Assembly (NCBI RefSeq): GCF_030160635.1
Contig: NZ_BSOS01000043.1
Location: 1-64,000 of the forward strand
Length of the DNA: 64,000 bases
DNA from: Acidocella aquatica
GTDB taxonomy: Bacteria; Pseudomonadota; Alphaproteobacteria; Acetobacterales; Acetobacteraceae
Reading direction: 5' to 3'
In this document: positions 18,197-26,197 of the stretch, piece by piece
Layout of the letters: each line of letters opens with the position of its first letter
How positions within the stretch are numbered: the first letter of the stretch is position 1
Notes under the pieces: generated by a model
The model's database searches: none
What the model saw: the letters and a program-made list of their open reading frames with translations, nothing else
Told to the model about the DNA's origin: nothing
Program-made: the position numbers and the translations under genes

Positions 18197-19645
18197 ATGA
18201 GCTTTTTTGATCTAATCGGTTATGACCGCCATGGGGCGGTAACTGAAGTCGCCACGACACTGAATAAAGGGCGCCTAAATACCTATGGCGTAACGCTCGC
18301 AGCATTGGGTTTCAATGCACCGGCCTGGGTCGCAGCCTCGTCAATGTCCGTGCTTTATTCGATGGTGGGACACGCAGCCCCACTCTCCCTCGTCGTGGCC
18401 TACTTTTTCCCGATGTTGATTTTGGCATTCTGCCTAGTGCGTCTCGTTCGCGAGGCGCCATCCGCTGCGGGTGTGTTTACTTATGTCGAGCGCTTTCTAC
18501 ATCCGGGCATGGGTACAGTTCTTGGCTGGACTTACACGGTCATGGCCGCAACAGTCGCCCCCATGACAGCCGTCATCGGGGCTGAATATGTTCAGGCGCT
18601 GTTTCCGTCGCTGGCCGGCGACACGCAGGCGCGTATCATCGGCACCGTCATGATGCTGACTTTTTTTGCCGTCAGCTTCCGAGGCATCGAGTTGACGGCA
18701 AGGGTCGCAGGAATTTTCCTCGTATTCGAGATACTCGTCGTCTCAGGCCTTGGCCTATGCGGTATTTTGGATCCGCAGGTGCATAATCTGTCATTTACCG
18801 ACTTGTACTCGGTCAAAGCCGCCGGTGGGTGGGGCTCTCTCGGCGCTGGCTTGCTGTTTGGTCTCTGGATGCTGGCGAATTTCGACTCTGCCATAAATTA
18901 TATCGAAGAAGCTAAAGTGCCGGTTCGTACGGTCCAACGATCTCTTTTGTTGGTCCTGTCTCTGGCCTTCGTGATTTACAGCCTCGCCGCGATTGGCTGG
19001 CAATATGCTGTTCCGGTTGATAAGCTTTCTAAAATTGTCGAGGACGGCAACGGCGGACCTATTGCTGCCGTCGCGAATGTTTATTTGCCGCATTCATTAG
19101 CCTGGATCGCGCTTTTCGTTGTTATCACATCGTGCTGTGCTGGCATGCAGATTTCCATAAATTCTGGTGCACGAACGATGTATCGGATGAGTGCTGAGGG
19201 GCATCTGCCGGGTATTTTTGGCAAAACCAACCAGTACAAGGCACCTTTTATATCGGTCGCGAGCGTAGTGGCTTTCGGTATTATATTGGTTTGGCTCAAG
19301 CCGCTTGCCAAAATCATCTTTTACTATGACACGGTCACGATTACCCTGGTTTTGAGCTACGCCGCGATGCTGGCCGCTGCCATCCGGCTGTTCTGGATGA
19401 AGCATAGTGCTGGTGTAGCGGCCATGCTGACCATTCTGCCGGCATTTTCAATATTGGTGATCTTGTATGTCGGCTATAGTGCCGGCATGTCGCCAGGTGA
19501 CCCCGGCGATCTTTACGATGCTTGGTATATTGGTGTGGCCGTTGTTGCTATCGGTACAATGCTGGCCTTCATGAAGCGCAAGCCGAGTGCTGCTGTAGAT
19601 CAGCCGGTTATCCCAACCGCCACCGCGCCGGGAGATGCAAGATGA
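18197..19645 (+). CDS. APC-superfamily amino acid/amine permease
   Basis: 482 aa, about 12 hydrophobic segments, inner membrane. GGAGG lies 10 nt before ATG 18197. The N-terminal pattern (LNTYGVTLAALGFNAPAWV, then VREAPSAAGVFTYVERFLHPGMGTVLGW) is that of the APC family, which carries amino acids, polyamines and related cations by proton exchange. Genes either side are catabolic, so uptake of the operon's substrate, probably an amine or guanidino compound, is likely. It overlaps the next SDR start by ATGA. Confidence 0.87.
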   Translation: MSFFDLIGYDRHGAVTEVATTLNKGRLNTYGVTLAALGFNAPAWVAASSMSVLYSMVGHAAPLSLVVAYFFPMLILAFCLVRLVREAPSAAGVFTYVERFLHPGMGTVLGWTYTVMAATVAPMTAVIGAEYVQALFPSLAGDTQARIIGTVMMLTFFAVSFRGIELTARVAGIFLVFEILVVSGLGLCGILDPQVHNLSFTDLYSVKAAGGWGSLGAGLLFGLWMLANFDSAINYIEEAKVPVRTVQRSLLLVLSLAFVIYSLAAIGWQYAVPVDKLSKIVEDGNGGPIAAVANVYLPHSLAWIALFVVITSCCAGMQISINSGARTMYRMSAEGHLPGIFGKTNQYKAPFISVASVVAFGIILVWLKPLAKIIFYYDTVTITLVLSYAAMLAAAIRLFWMKHSAGVAAMLTILPAFSILVILYVGYSAGMSPGDPGDLYDAWYIGVAVVAIGTMLAFMKRKPSAAVDQPVIPTATAPGDAR

Positions 19646-20400
19646 ACTCAGTTGATCTCAGCGGGCGGGTAACTGTTATCACTGGTGCCAGTATGGGGAT
19701 CGGCCTTGGCCTTGCCAGGGCATTCCGCGATGCCGGCGCGGATTTGCATATAGTCGCCAACGATGATTCGATTATGGAGGTTGCGCGGGGACTTGGCGCA
19801 ACCGGCCACCAAGCTGATATTGCGATCGAGGCGGATATCCAGAGCTTTATGACTAATATTCCGCATATCGATATATTGGTTAATAATGCGGGGTTTGAAC
19901 GCGTAACCCCGCTAGCGGATTGCAGCGCCGAAAACGAGGCAATTTTCCGCCGGATTATCGATATTAATATTACAGGAACCTTTCTGGTCACCAGAGCGGC
20001 CTTGCCAATGATGTCTGCCGGCGGACGGATCATCAGTACCTCCTCTATTTGGGGGCGTGTTGGGGAGCCTCTGTTCAGCGCCTACGTCGCCTCCAAACAC
20101 GCGATCATCGGCATGACCAAGGTTTGGGCCAAGGAACTCGGATCCCGACGGATTACCGCAAATGCGATCTGCCCTGGCTGGGTGCGAACCGAAAACTCAC
20201 TTCGTTCGTTAGCGCGCCTGGCTGAGCATTCCGGCGTACAAGAAGCAACACTTCTCGAAAATATCCTGAGTGCGCAGGCTTTACCAGGATTAATGGAGCC
20301 CGATGACATCGCAGGCACCTATATTTTTCTGGCTTCAAATCTTGCCAGCAATGTGACAGGGCAATCCTTTTGCGTCGATCGTGGCGAAGTGCCGTGGTAA
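19642..20400 (+). CDS. Short-chain dehydrogenase/reductase
   Basis: 252 aa from ATG 19642 with GGAGATG upstream; the longer frame from 19522 lies inside the permease gene. TGASMGIG cofactor motif (about 13-20), DILVNNAGFE, ISTSSIWG, and YVASK with the catalytic Tyr and Lys; CPGWVRTENS is a usual SDR signature. It is only distantly like the first SDR of the operon, so the two probably act on different intermediates. Confidence 0.87.
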   Translation: MNSVDLSGRVTVITGASMGIGLGLARAFRDAGADLHIVANDDSIMEVARGLGATGHQADIAIEADIQSFMTNIPHIDILVNNAGFERVTPLADCSAENEAIFRRIIDINITGTFLVTRAALPMMSAGGRIISTSSIWGRVGEPLFSAYVASKHAIIGMTKVWAKELGSRRITANAICPGWVRTENSLRSLARLAEHSGVQEATLLENILSAQALPGLMEPDDIAGTYIFLASNLASNVTGQSFCVDRGEVPW

Positions 20401-20431
20401 AGCCGCAATCTGTACAAGATAGGAGATAAAG

Positions 20432-21199
20432 ATGGTCGATAGCGTGTTTATGGCGGAACTAAGCTGGCCGGAATTTAAGCAAAAGATGGACGAGAACGTC
20501 ATTGTCTTTCTACCTTTGGGCGCCACAGAGCAACATGGCCCGCATTTACCACTCAGTGTGGATGTGGTGTTGCCAACGGGCGTGTGCGAGCGGGTTGCCC
20601 ATGAGGTCAATGGTATTGTTGCGCCAGCTTTGCCCTATGGCTGCCGGTCGCAACCAAAAACGGGTGGAGGCGAGGGATTTCCCGGAACCACCAGCCTGGA
20701 TGCACACACATTCTCACTGGTGGTTCGCGATGTCGTACGCCAGCTCGTTCAATCTGGTGTGAGGCGTCTGGTTTTGGTGAACGGACATTTTGAAAACTAC
20801 GCGCCCGCAACAGAAGGGGTGGACCTCGCTCTGCGCGAATTACGCCGCGATGGCATCACCGATGTCAAAATCGTGCGCCTAGCCTACTGGGATTTCATTA
20901 CGAAAGAGACGCTCGACCGCGTGTTCCCTAATGGCTGTCCGGGCATTGAGCTTGAACATGCTAGCTTGATGGAAACGTCGTTGATGCTGCTGTTGAAACC
21001 AGCGCTGGTGATGATGGAGAAAATCCCCTCGGACGGTCCTGCTCATTTTCCGCCCTATGATCTTTCCCCGGTTCCGGAGAATTTTGTGCCGGCCTCGGGA
21101 GTGTTGGCAGTGGCGCATGGTGCCAGTGTAGAAAATGGCCGATTGCTGTTTGATGAACATGTCGAGCGCATTGTTGCTGCTTTGCACGAGATTTTTTAA
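20432..21199 (+). CDS. Creatininase-family amidohydrolase
   Basis: 255 aa; AGGAGATAAAG lies just before ATG 20432. The family hydrolyses cyclic or linear amides with a binuclear metal site. Visible ligands: E-QHGPHLPLSVD (about 32-44), VNGHFENYAPATEG (about 115-128), and ELEHASLMETSLML (about 173). Known members act on creatinine, N-formyl compounds, or in cofactor maturation. Together with the ureohydrolase it suggests stepwise removal of C-N bonds from a guanidino or lactam compound. Last gene of the operon. Confidence 0.87.
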   Translation: MVDSVFMAELSWPEFKQKMDENVIVFLPLGATEQHGPHLPLSVDVVLPTGVCERVAHEVNGIVAPALPYGCRSQPKTGGGEGFPGTTSLDAHTFSLVVRDVVRQLVQSGVRRLVLVNGHFENYAPATEGVDLALRELRRDGITDVKIVRLAYWDFITKETLDRVFPNGCPGIELEHASLMETSLMLLLKPALVMMEKIPSDGPAHFPPYDLSPVPENFVPASGVLAVAHGASVENGRLLFDEHVERIVAALHEIF

Positions 21200-21456
21200 C
21201 TGGCATGCAACCAAAAATGAGCGACTTCTTGTGTAAAATTCAGTGCAGTTAATGCAGAATTTGTTGATGCCCCTCGGTTTGATCGTGGGCTATCTCGAAA
21301 TCGATTCTGACAAGATTACTTGGTGCGCGGATAACGGCGATTAGCCTGAAAGCAGCAAATCAAGTTGGTGGCGTGCCCACGATTTGTACGTATTGGTTTC
21401 CAGAATTACGGATGAGTTTCTATTCCCTTCGTCGTGAGCCGGCATAGAACGGCCAG

Positions 21457-22182
21457 CTATAAATCCAATTCGCAGATGAAGCGCCCACCTTTGGTATTAA
21501 ATTCAATTTCGACTGCGACTTTTCCGCGCCCGAGTAGGCGATTCGGCACACCTTCGATTTTGACTTTCGTGGTGCTCGAAACAGCCTCCTCTTTGTGATC
21601 TTTTTGTCTCTCCATACGGTACAACTTTAAACATTCGCGAATGCTGAGATTTTTGAAGCATGTTGAAATCTCTCTATTTTCTTCCAGGCATTTTCGTACG
21701 GCGTAGGTCAAGGCTAAGCTTTGGTTGCTCGCTCGTTGGATGTCGCCGGCTCCGCCGAGACATTTGATCACGAAGAGATACGGGTTTCTGCGATTCGCTT
21801 GAGTAGCCCTTTGATGGTCAAAATTTTGGGCAAATTCGTCGATGTCAAAATTGTTAGAGTGAACTATTATGCCGATATCGGCGAGGTATTGCCGTGCGGC
21901 ATATTCAGATTTTTCATCGGTGACGTTCATCGTCTTGATTGCCGCGCGACAACGTTCGACGATCGCGTTAAATTCCTCTGTTTGCCGCTCACTTTCAAAT
22001 GCTATAGTGAGATTCTGGTTATCGAGAACAATGTCATTTTCGTCGTCTGATGGCGGTGAGGCAGGGTTTTCGCTACGTATCGAAAAATCTGGCGGCAAAA
22101 TATTGTGATGAAATTGGTCGGCATTGCCGGCCAGGTAGCCGGGGTCAGAATTTTGCATAGAGATGATGTGATCGTGATCCAT
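21457..22182 (-). CDS. Orphan hypothetical protein
   Basis: 241 aa from ATG 22182, chosen for AAGGA about 10 nt upstream; the frame could start at 22227. It is acidic in the first 70 residues and mixed later, with no signal peptide or membrane segment. A charged helical middle (SERQTEEFNAIVERCRAAIK) is followed by a C-terminal beta-rich part (TTKVKIEGVPNRLLGRGKVA, then IEFNTKGGRFICELDL). No family is recognised. GC is lower than in the neighbours, which suits recent transfer. It is monocistronic between the creatininase operon and the toxin-antitoxin genes. Confidence 0.6.
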   Translation of the reverse strand: MDHDHIISMQNSDPGYLAGNADQFHHNILPPDFSIRSENPASPPSDDENDIVLDNQNLTIAFESERQTEEFNAIVERCRAAIKTMNVTDEKSEYAARQYLADIGIIVHSNNFDIDEFAQNFDHQRATQANRRNPYLFVIKCLGGAGDIQRASNQSLALTYAVRKCLEENREISTCFKNLSIRECLKLYRMERQKDHKEEAVSSTTKVKIEGVPNRLLGRGKVAVEIEFNTKGGRFICELDL

Positions 22183-22343
22183 AGCGGTTGTGTCCTTGAG
22201 CTTGGCTTTCAAAATGAAAGCCTTCACTCCCGATTATTCAACCAAACGATGAAAGTAATGAATCATTTTTTATTTTCTTAATACTGCAAGTCATAATTTT
22301 AAAAATAAACCAAAAAATGCCTTCGATTTGAGATTCCGTATAG

Positions 22344-22763
22344 CTATGTGTGCCACGGATTGATGATGGTAATCCCACATTGTTCGAAATCCGCCACATT
22401 GCGGGTGGCGAGCGTCGCACCGCGGGAGCGGGCGATGGCGGCGATTTGCGCGTCGGCCTGGGAGATAGGCCGCCCGGCCTGGCGGCGCGCCGTGGCGATC
22501 TCGGCAAAGGCGATGGCGGCCTGGCTGTCGAAGGGTAGGATGCGCCCGCCAAAATCCTCCACCAGCATGGCTTCAATGGTCACAGCCAGCGCGGAGCGGC
22601 GTTTGCCGGCAGGCAGCAGCGCCACGCCATAGCGCAGTTCGGCCTCGGTAATGGCGGAGATGAACACGCTGGCTGCGGGTTGCTCGGCAAGCCACCGTTC
22701 AACTGCGGCTTCCGGGGTTGGCCGCATCAGCTCAGAGAGGACGTTGGTATCGAGGAGGATCAT
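22344..22763 (-). CDS. vapC: PIN-domain toxin, VapC/FitB type
   Basis: 139 aa. PIN domains are Mg-dependent ribonucleases. Acidic residues are in place: LLDTNVLSE (Asp5), an ITEAELRYG Glu, DSQAAIAFAE and SQADAQIAAIA near 100, with TRNVADF near the end. The start overlaps the antitoxin stop by ATGA. The FitB-like pattern (LSELMRPTPE, ISQADAQIAA) places it in the FitB branch of VapC proteins. It probably stabilises the island. Confidence 0.9.
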   Translation of the reverse strand: MILLDTNVLSELMRPTPEAAVERWLAEQPAASVFISAITEAELRYGVALLPAGKRRSALAVTIEAMLVEDFGGRILPFDSQAAIAFAEIATARRQAGRPISQADAQIAAIARSRGATLATRNVADFEQCGITIINPWHT

Positions 22764-23008
22764 TCCTCGAAGCTCGGGGGGGCTCGCATTGCATCGCGCG
22801 GCACCGCTGGAAGTTCCACCCCGCCAAGGGGGGCGAAACGGGCGCGGATGGCGGTGGCGAGGTTGGCTTGCCGTTTTGGTTCGTGGTTGAGGGCGGAGCG
22901 GATAATATCCCGTGCCTCGTCTTCCATCGAACGGCCATGAACAGCCGCCTGGACACGCAGGCGCGATTTCAGGGAATCGTCCAGGTTCCTGATTGTGATG
23001 CTCGCCAT
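22760..23008 (-). CDS. vapB: Ribbon-helix-helix antitoxin, VapB/FitA type
   Basis: 82 aa from ATG 23008 with GGAGGTG 8 nt upstream; a TATAAT box sits at 23036-23041. Residues 1-45 form an Arc-like ribbon-helix-helix (ASITIRNLDDSLKSRLRVQA, then HGRSMEDEARDI), which binds its own promoter. The C-terminal tail (RFAPLGGVELPAVPRD) is the usual toxin-binding segment. It overlaps vapC, so the pair is translated together. Confidence 0.88.
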   Translation of the reverse strand: MASITIRNLDDSLKSRLRVQAAVHGRSMEDEARDIIRSALNHEPKRQANLATAIRARFAPLGGVELPAVPRDAMRAPPSFEE

Positions 23009-23097
23009 GGTTTCACCTCCGTCAGCAATGATGCGATTATAAGCATTGATTGCAAGCTGCGCCAGTGTGCCACGATCGGCCGGCAGGGTTCCCGGCC

Positions 23098-24867
23098 CTA
23101 ACCATTTACAATGAAAAGTTTTGTTGACCCAAAAATGCCGGTGTGACACACAGATGTGTCACACCTCGGTGGCGCACTAAATCTGGTGGTAATTTTCTTA
23201 ATTACCTCAATAGGTTGTGGGTGTTTTGGGTTCCCGTCCCCTACGGGACGCCATTCTCGAACAAAAGTAATAACTTCCCCCAGCGTGTTCGGGAGGTCGT
23301 TAAGTGCGGCTTTCGCCAGCACTCCTTTTGGACCGCTGACGCGGATTTCCTCTTTGCTGATAGTGACATTGTCGACGAACAGCTTGAGGTAGGCTTTGCG
23401 CATCTCCGGCGGCGCCTGCCACAATGCGGTGCGGATGGCGGTTGAGAGCTTGGCCAGTTTCGTCTCGGTGAGGCGCGGTTTTTGCGCCGGTTCGGTATTT
23501 GAGGCCGTGCTGATCTGGCTTTGCAGGCTGGCGCGCTTGGCCTTCAGCGCTTTGAGCCGCTCTGCCAGCGCCGGGTCGCCGACTTCCATCAGCCCGGCTT
23601 CGACCATGCCGACCAAGCGGTTGATGGCCCCCTCAGTTTCAGTGAGATCAGCTTTGAGTTGGCCAAGCTGCGTGCGGTGGGTCTGCGCCTCGGCCCTCGC
23701 CTGGTCGAGATAGCCTGAGACGAGGTCGAGCAGGCGGTCGGGGGCGAAGACTTGTTCAGTGAGGGTTGTCAGCACCGCGTCATCCACCTTGGGCATCGGC
23801 ACGGCGCAGCCGCCGCAACGGGTCGGCCCCTTCTGGGCGCGGCCGGCGCAGGCGTAGTAGCGGTAGCCTTTCCCCGTGCGCAGCGTCATGCCGGCGCCGC
23901 AATGCGCGCAGGTGGCGATGCCGGTGAGCAGCGTCGGAGAATTGACGATCCGCGCGGCGGTCTTGCTTGGGGCGCGTTCAGCCAGCTGCTCCTGGACCGA
24001 CTCCCAGGTCGCACGTGGAATGATCGCCGGGACTTCAACCGCGATCCACTCGGCCTGCGGCCGGATGGCGCCCGTCTTGGAATCGGAGACGTTGAAGTGG
24101 TGCCGCCCGGTGTAGGTCTCGCCGGTGAGGATACGATGCACGTTCGAAATCATGAAGGATTTACCGCGGAAGGTCACGCCCTCGGCATTCAGCTTCGCGG
24201 CAATGGCCTTGACGCCGTATTGCAGCCCCTCGATGCCGCGATAGAGGCCGAAGATGCGCCGGACGATGGCAGCTTCCGTCTCGCAGATCGCCAGCTTCTT
24301 TTTTATCTTGTCGCCGCGCCGTTCGGCTTCAACGGCTTCATAGCCAAAGGGAGAGCGCGCACCGTTCCAGAAACCCTGGCGCGCATTTTCCTTCATGGCG
24401 CGCGATGTGTGCTTGGCGTTCTCCCGGGAGTGGTGCGCATCAACGGCGGTGAGGACGGCTTCCACCAGCTCCCCTGTGGGGTCGTCGTTCAGCGGCTGCG
24501 AGATGGACTGGATGGCGATCCCGGCCTTTTTCAGCGCCTGCTTGGCGATGGCGTATGCCAGATTATCGCGGGCGAAGCGGCTGAAGCTGTGGACCAGAAT
24601 AACGTCAAACGGCCGGGGCTGGGATTTGGCGTCGCTGAGCATCTCCGAGAAGATCGGGCGGGTTTCGTCGGTGCCGGAGGCGCCGGGCTCAATGTACTGA
24701 CGCACCAATTCATGGCCCAGGCGTTGGCACCAGGTCACAGCCTGGCGGATCTGATCGGGGATGGAGAGGTCGGCCTCGGCCTGGCGCGCTGTGGACACCC
24801 GCGCGTAGACGGCTACGCGCAGCGCCGCTGACAGCGGTTGGGGTGGGACTTTGGCAGCGTGGCGCAT
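23098..24867 (-). CDS. Large serine recombinase
   Basis: 589 aa from ATG 24867, GGAG 8 nt upstream, start overlapping the stop of the 57-aa gene. Domain order: resolvase-type catalytic domain with nucleophile Ser25 in YARVSTARQ, recombinase domain (about 165-290), zinc ribbon (CAHCGAGM...TRCGGC), then a long coiled coil (about 400-475) typical of phage-type serine integrases. It inserts or excises DNA at att sites. After FVREWRPVGDGNP, which resembles the natural end of relatives, about 40 more residues run through a perfect palindrome (23141-23164). The C-terminus may thus be a readthrough extension. Probably active. Confidence 0.92.
   Translation of the reverse strand: MRHAAKVPPQPLSAALRVAVYARVSTARQAEADLSIPDQIRQAVTWCQRLGHELVRQYIEPGASGTDETRPIFSEMLSDAKSQPRPFDVILVHSFSRFARDNLAYAIAKQALKKAGIAIQSISQPLNDDPTGELVEAVLTAVDAHHSRENAKHTSRAMKENARQGFWNGARSPFGYEAVEAERRGDKIKKKLAICETEAAIVRRIFGLYRGIEGLQYGVKAIAAKLNAEGVTFRGKSFMISNVHRILTGETYTGRHHFNVSDSKTGAIRPQAEWIAVEVPAIIPRATWESVQEQLAERAPSKTAARIVNSPTLLTGIATCAHCGAGMTLRTGKGYRYYACAGRAQKGPTRCGGCAVPMPKVDDAVLTTLTEQVFAPDRLLDLVSGYLDQARAEAQTHRTQLGQLKADLTETEGAINRLVGMVEAGLMEVGDPALAERLKALKAKRASLQSQISTASNTEPAQKPRLTETKLAKLSTAIRTALWQAPPEMRKAYLKLFVDNVTISKEEIRVSGPKGVLAKAALNDLPNTLGEVITFVREWRPVGDGNPKHPQPIEVIKKITTRFSAPPRCDTSVCHTGIFGSTKLFIVNG
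23141..23164. repeat. Perfect 24-bp palindrome in recombinase tail
   Basis: GTGTGACACA, 4-nt centre CAGA, TGTGTCACAC. The arms match perfectly. It lies in the last 25 codons of the serine recombinase. It could be a hairpin, an operator, or mark an old insertion junction. Confidence 0.6.
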
Positions 24868-25040
24868 CAGTCTGGCTCCGCGAGGATTTGGTCGATCAGC
24901 TTCCCGAAGCAGGCGGCAAATAGCGCCCGCTCGGACTCTGTGACGGGGAGCTGAGTATCATCGAGACGAGGCGTTGGAGCAAGCGTTGATCTGGGATCGG
25001 CGGGGAAATTCTGGCGGGCTGGCGCGGACTTGCGGGCCAT
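24867..25040 (-). CDS. Small gene upstream of the serine recombinase
   Basis: 57 aa from ATG 25040 with GGAG 8 nt upstream. Basic N-terminus (MARKSAPARQ), then VTESERALFAACFGKLIDQI, a likely helix. No family recognised. Its stop overlaps the recombinase ATG (TGATG), so the two are translationally coupled. Small proteins in this position are common before resolvase-type recombinases; function unknown. Confidence 0.6.
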   Translation of the reverse strand: MARKSAPARQNFPADPRSTLAPTPRLDDTQLPVTESERALFAACFGKLIDQILAEPD

Positions 25041-25043
25041 TTT

Positions 25044-25065
25044 GTGTCTCCGAATGGTGAGACAC
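25044..25065 (-). promoter_or_regulatory. Hairpin masking the ribosome site of the recombinase operon
   Basis: On the transcript GTGTCTC and GAGACAC pair around an 8-nt loop. The Shine-Dalgarno GGAG overlaps the second arm, 8 nt before ATG 25040. This should reduce translation unless the stem is opened. Confidence 0.5.
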
Positions 25066-25074
25066 GCCAAGGAG

Positions 25075-25171
25075 GACAGCTTGGTCGCCTGCGAAAATTA
25101 CAGATCGAATTCAAAACTAAAATTCATAAGTAATTGATATTTATTAATATTGACAAGGCGACCAAGCTGTC
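25075..25171 (-). promoter_or_regulatory. Promoter region bracketed by 16-bp inverted repeats
   Basis: GACAGCTTGGTCGCCT at 25075-25090 is an exact inverse of the 16 bases at 25156-25171. The 65 bp between are very AT-rich and contain TTGTCA (minus strand, 25151-25156) with a weak -10 about 17 bp on. The arms may be operators for a repressor or ends of a recombination site. Confidence 0.55.
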
Positions 25172-25213
25172 ACTGCGCCTCATTCAGATTCCGCTTTGGG
25201 CCATGAACGCCAA

Positions 25214-25245
25214 ACGCCCCGTCCGCAGGAAGCGGGACGGGGCGT
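25214..25245 (-). terminator. Terminator of the XRE gene
   Basis: ACGCCCCGTCC and GGACGGGGCGT form an 11-bp stem directly after the stop of the gene at 25250. The T-run after it is short (GTTTGG), so it may be a weak terminator or an RNA-protecting hairpin. Confidence 0.55.
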
Positions 25246-25249
25246 GGCG

Positions 25250-25837
25250 TCATAGGGGTGGGAGGGGCGGAAGCTCTGGCACGACCTCGCGCAGTTGATT
25301 GAGCAACTCCGTGATGTCCTGGGCCACCGCCTCTAATCCACAGTCAATGCGGAGGAAGCCGGACAGAAGGTTGATCTTCGCCGCTTGATTGCGTGCTGGA
25401 TCGTTAGGCTCGACATGCCGCTCATAGAATTCCTGAGTCGCTGTCCTGACGAAAGTGAATGACCGGGCAAAGCGTTCAGCCGCGACCTGAATCGCAGCAC
25501 TTCCGCGCACGGAAGCCGGCGTAGACGGTGTACGATCAGGCATGCCGAGCAACTCGCTGATCGGCAGGTTCAAATGCCGGGCAAGAGCCAGGTAAGTCTG
25601 AACGGACAACATTTCGCTGTGTCCATTCTTCAAATTATAGAGCCGGTTGGCACTCTCGAGTTCGCATTTTTCGGCGATCTCCTTCAGATTGAGGCCTGTT
25701 CTGTCAAGTGCGGCGAAGAGCGCGGTTTTAAGGCGCTTTGTCTCGGCGGCATTATTGACAGTTCGCATTTTGCGGGTGCGCGTTGGCGCAGCAGGCCGAA
25801 CCTCACGGTTCGCGCCCGGTTGGCTGTCTTTAGTCAT
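25250..25837 (-). CDS. XRE-type HTH regulator with MTKD start
   Basis: 195 aa from ATG 25837 (AGGACA upstream). Residues about 38-100 form an XRE/Cro-like helix-turn-helix (TGLNLKEIAEKCELESANRL, then NLKNGHSEMLS). The C-terminal half is helical and probably dimerises. Its promoter (25974-26002), leader and first codons are near copies of those of the gene at 3729-4061, though the protein bodies differ. It likely binds the CGTTACGATAT spacer motif of both promoters; that is inference. It lies downstream of the second recombinase module and upstream of the serine recombinase. Confidence 0.8.
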   Translation of the reverse strand: MTKDSQPGANREVRPAAPTRTRKMRTVNNAAETKRLKTALFAALDRTGLNLKEIAEKCELESANRLYNLKNGHSEMLSVQTYLALARHLNLPISELLGMPDRTPSTPASVRGSAAIQVAAERFARSFTFVRTATQEFYERHVEPNDPARNQAAKINLLSGFLRIDCGLEAVAQDITELLNQLREVVPELPPLPPL

Positions 25838-25973
25838 ATAAAATGTCCTGTAAAAAATATTCCGAATTTGGCCGAGCGATGATTTTTCGGGCGGCAGATC
25901 GGACGCGCTTGCGTTGGCGACCAAAGTCGCTAGCACCTCGGCTTAGCCGGAATGGATGATGATCTGCCCCATA

Positions 25974-26002
25974 TAAATAGGATATCGTAACGGATTTGTC
26001 AA
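25974..26002 (-). promoter_or_regulatory. Sigma-70 promoter with CGTTACGATAT operator (second copy)
   Basis: TTGACA at 25997-26002, a 17-bp spacer with CGTTACGATATCC, TATTTA at 25974-25979. The spacing and core match the promoter at 4309-4337. It precedes the XRE gene by about 135 nt. The rest of 25838-26197 shows no gene. Confidence 0.7.
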
Positions 26003-26197
26003 GAATAATATGCTGATAATAAAAGATTATTTTAGCAGCGCGGCGGGTTTTTGAGAGACTCTGAAGCAGCACAATAACCCCGGCATCGGTTCAAGTTGAT
26101 TTGGTCCCCATTCCACCGAACTCAAAATGGAGTAGGCTTCCCCCAATAGGAACGGGTTGACCGCTCGTTTTGAAAATATCAGATAAGGACTTTTAAA

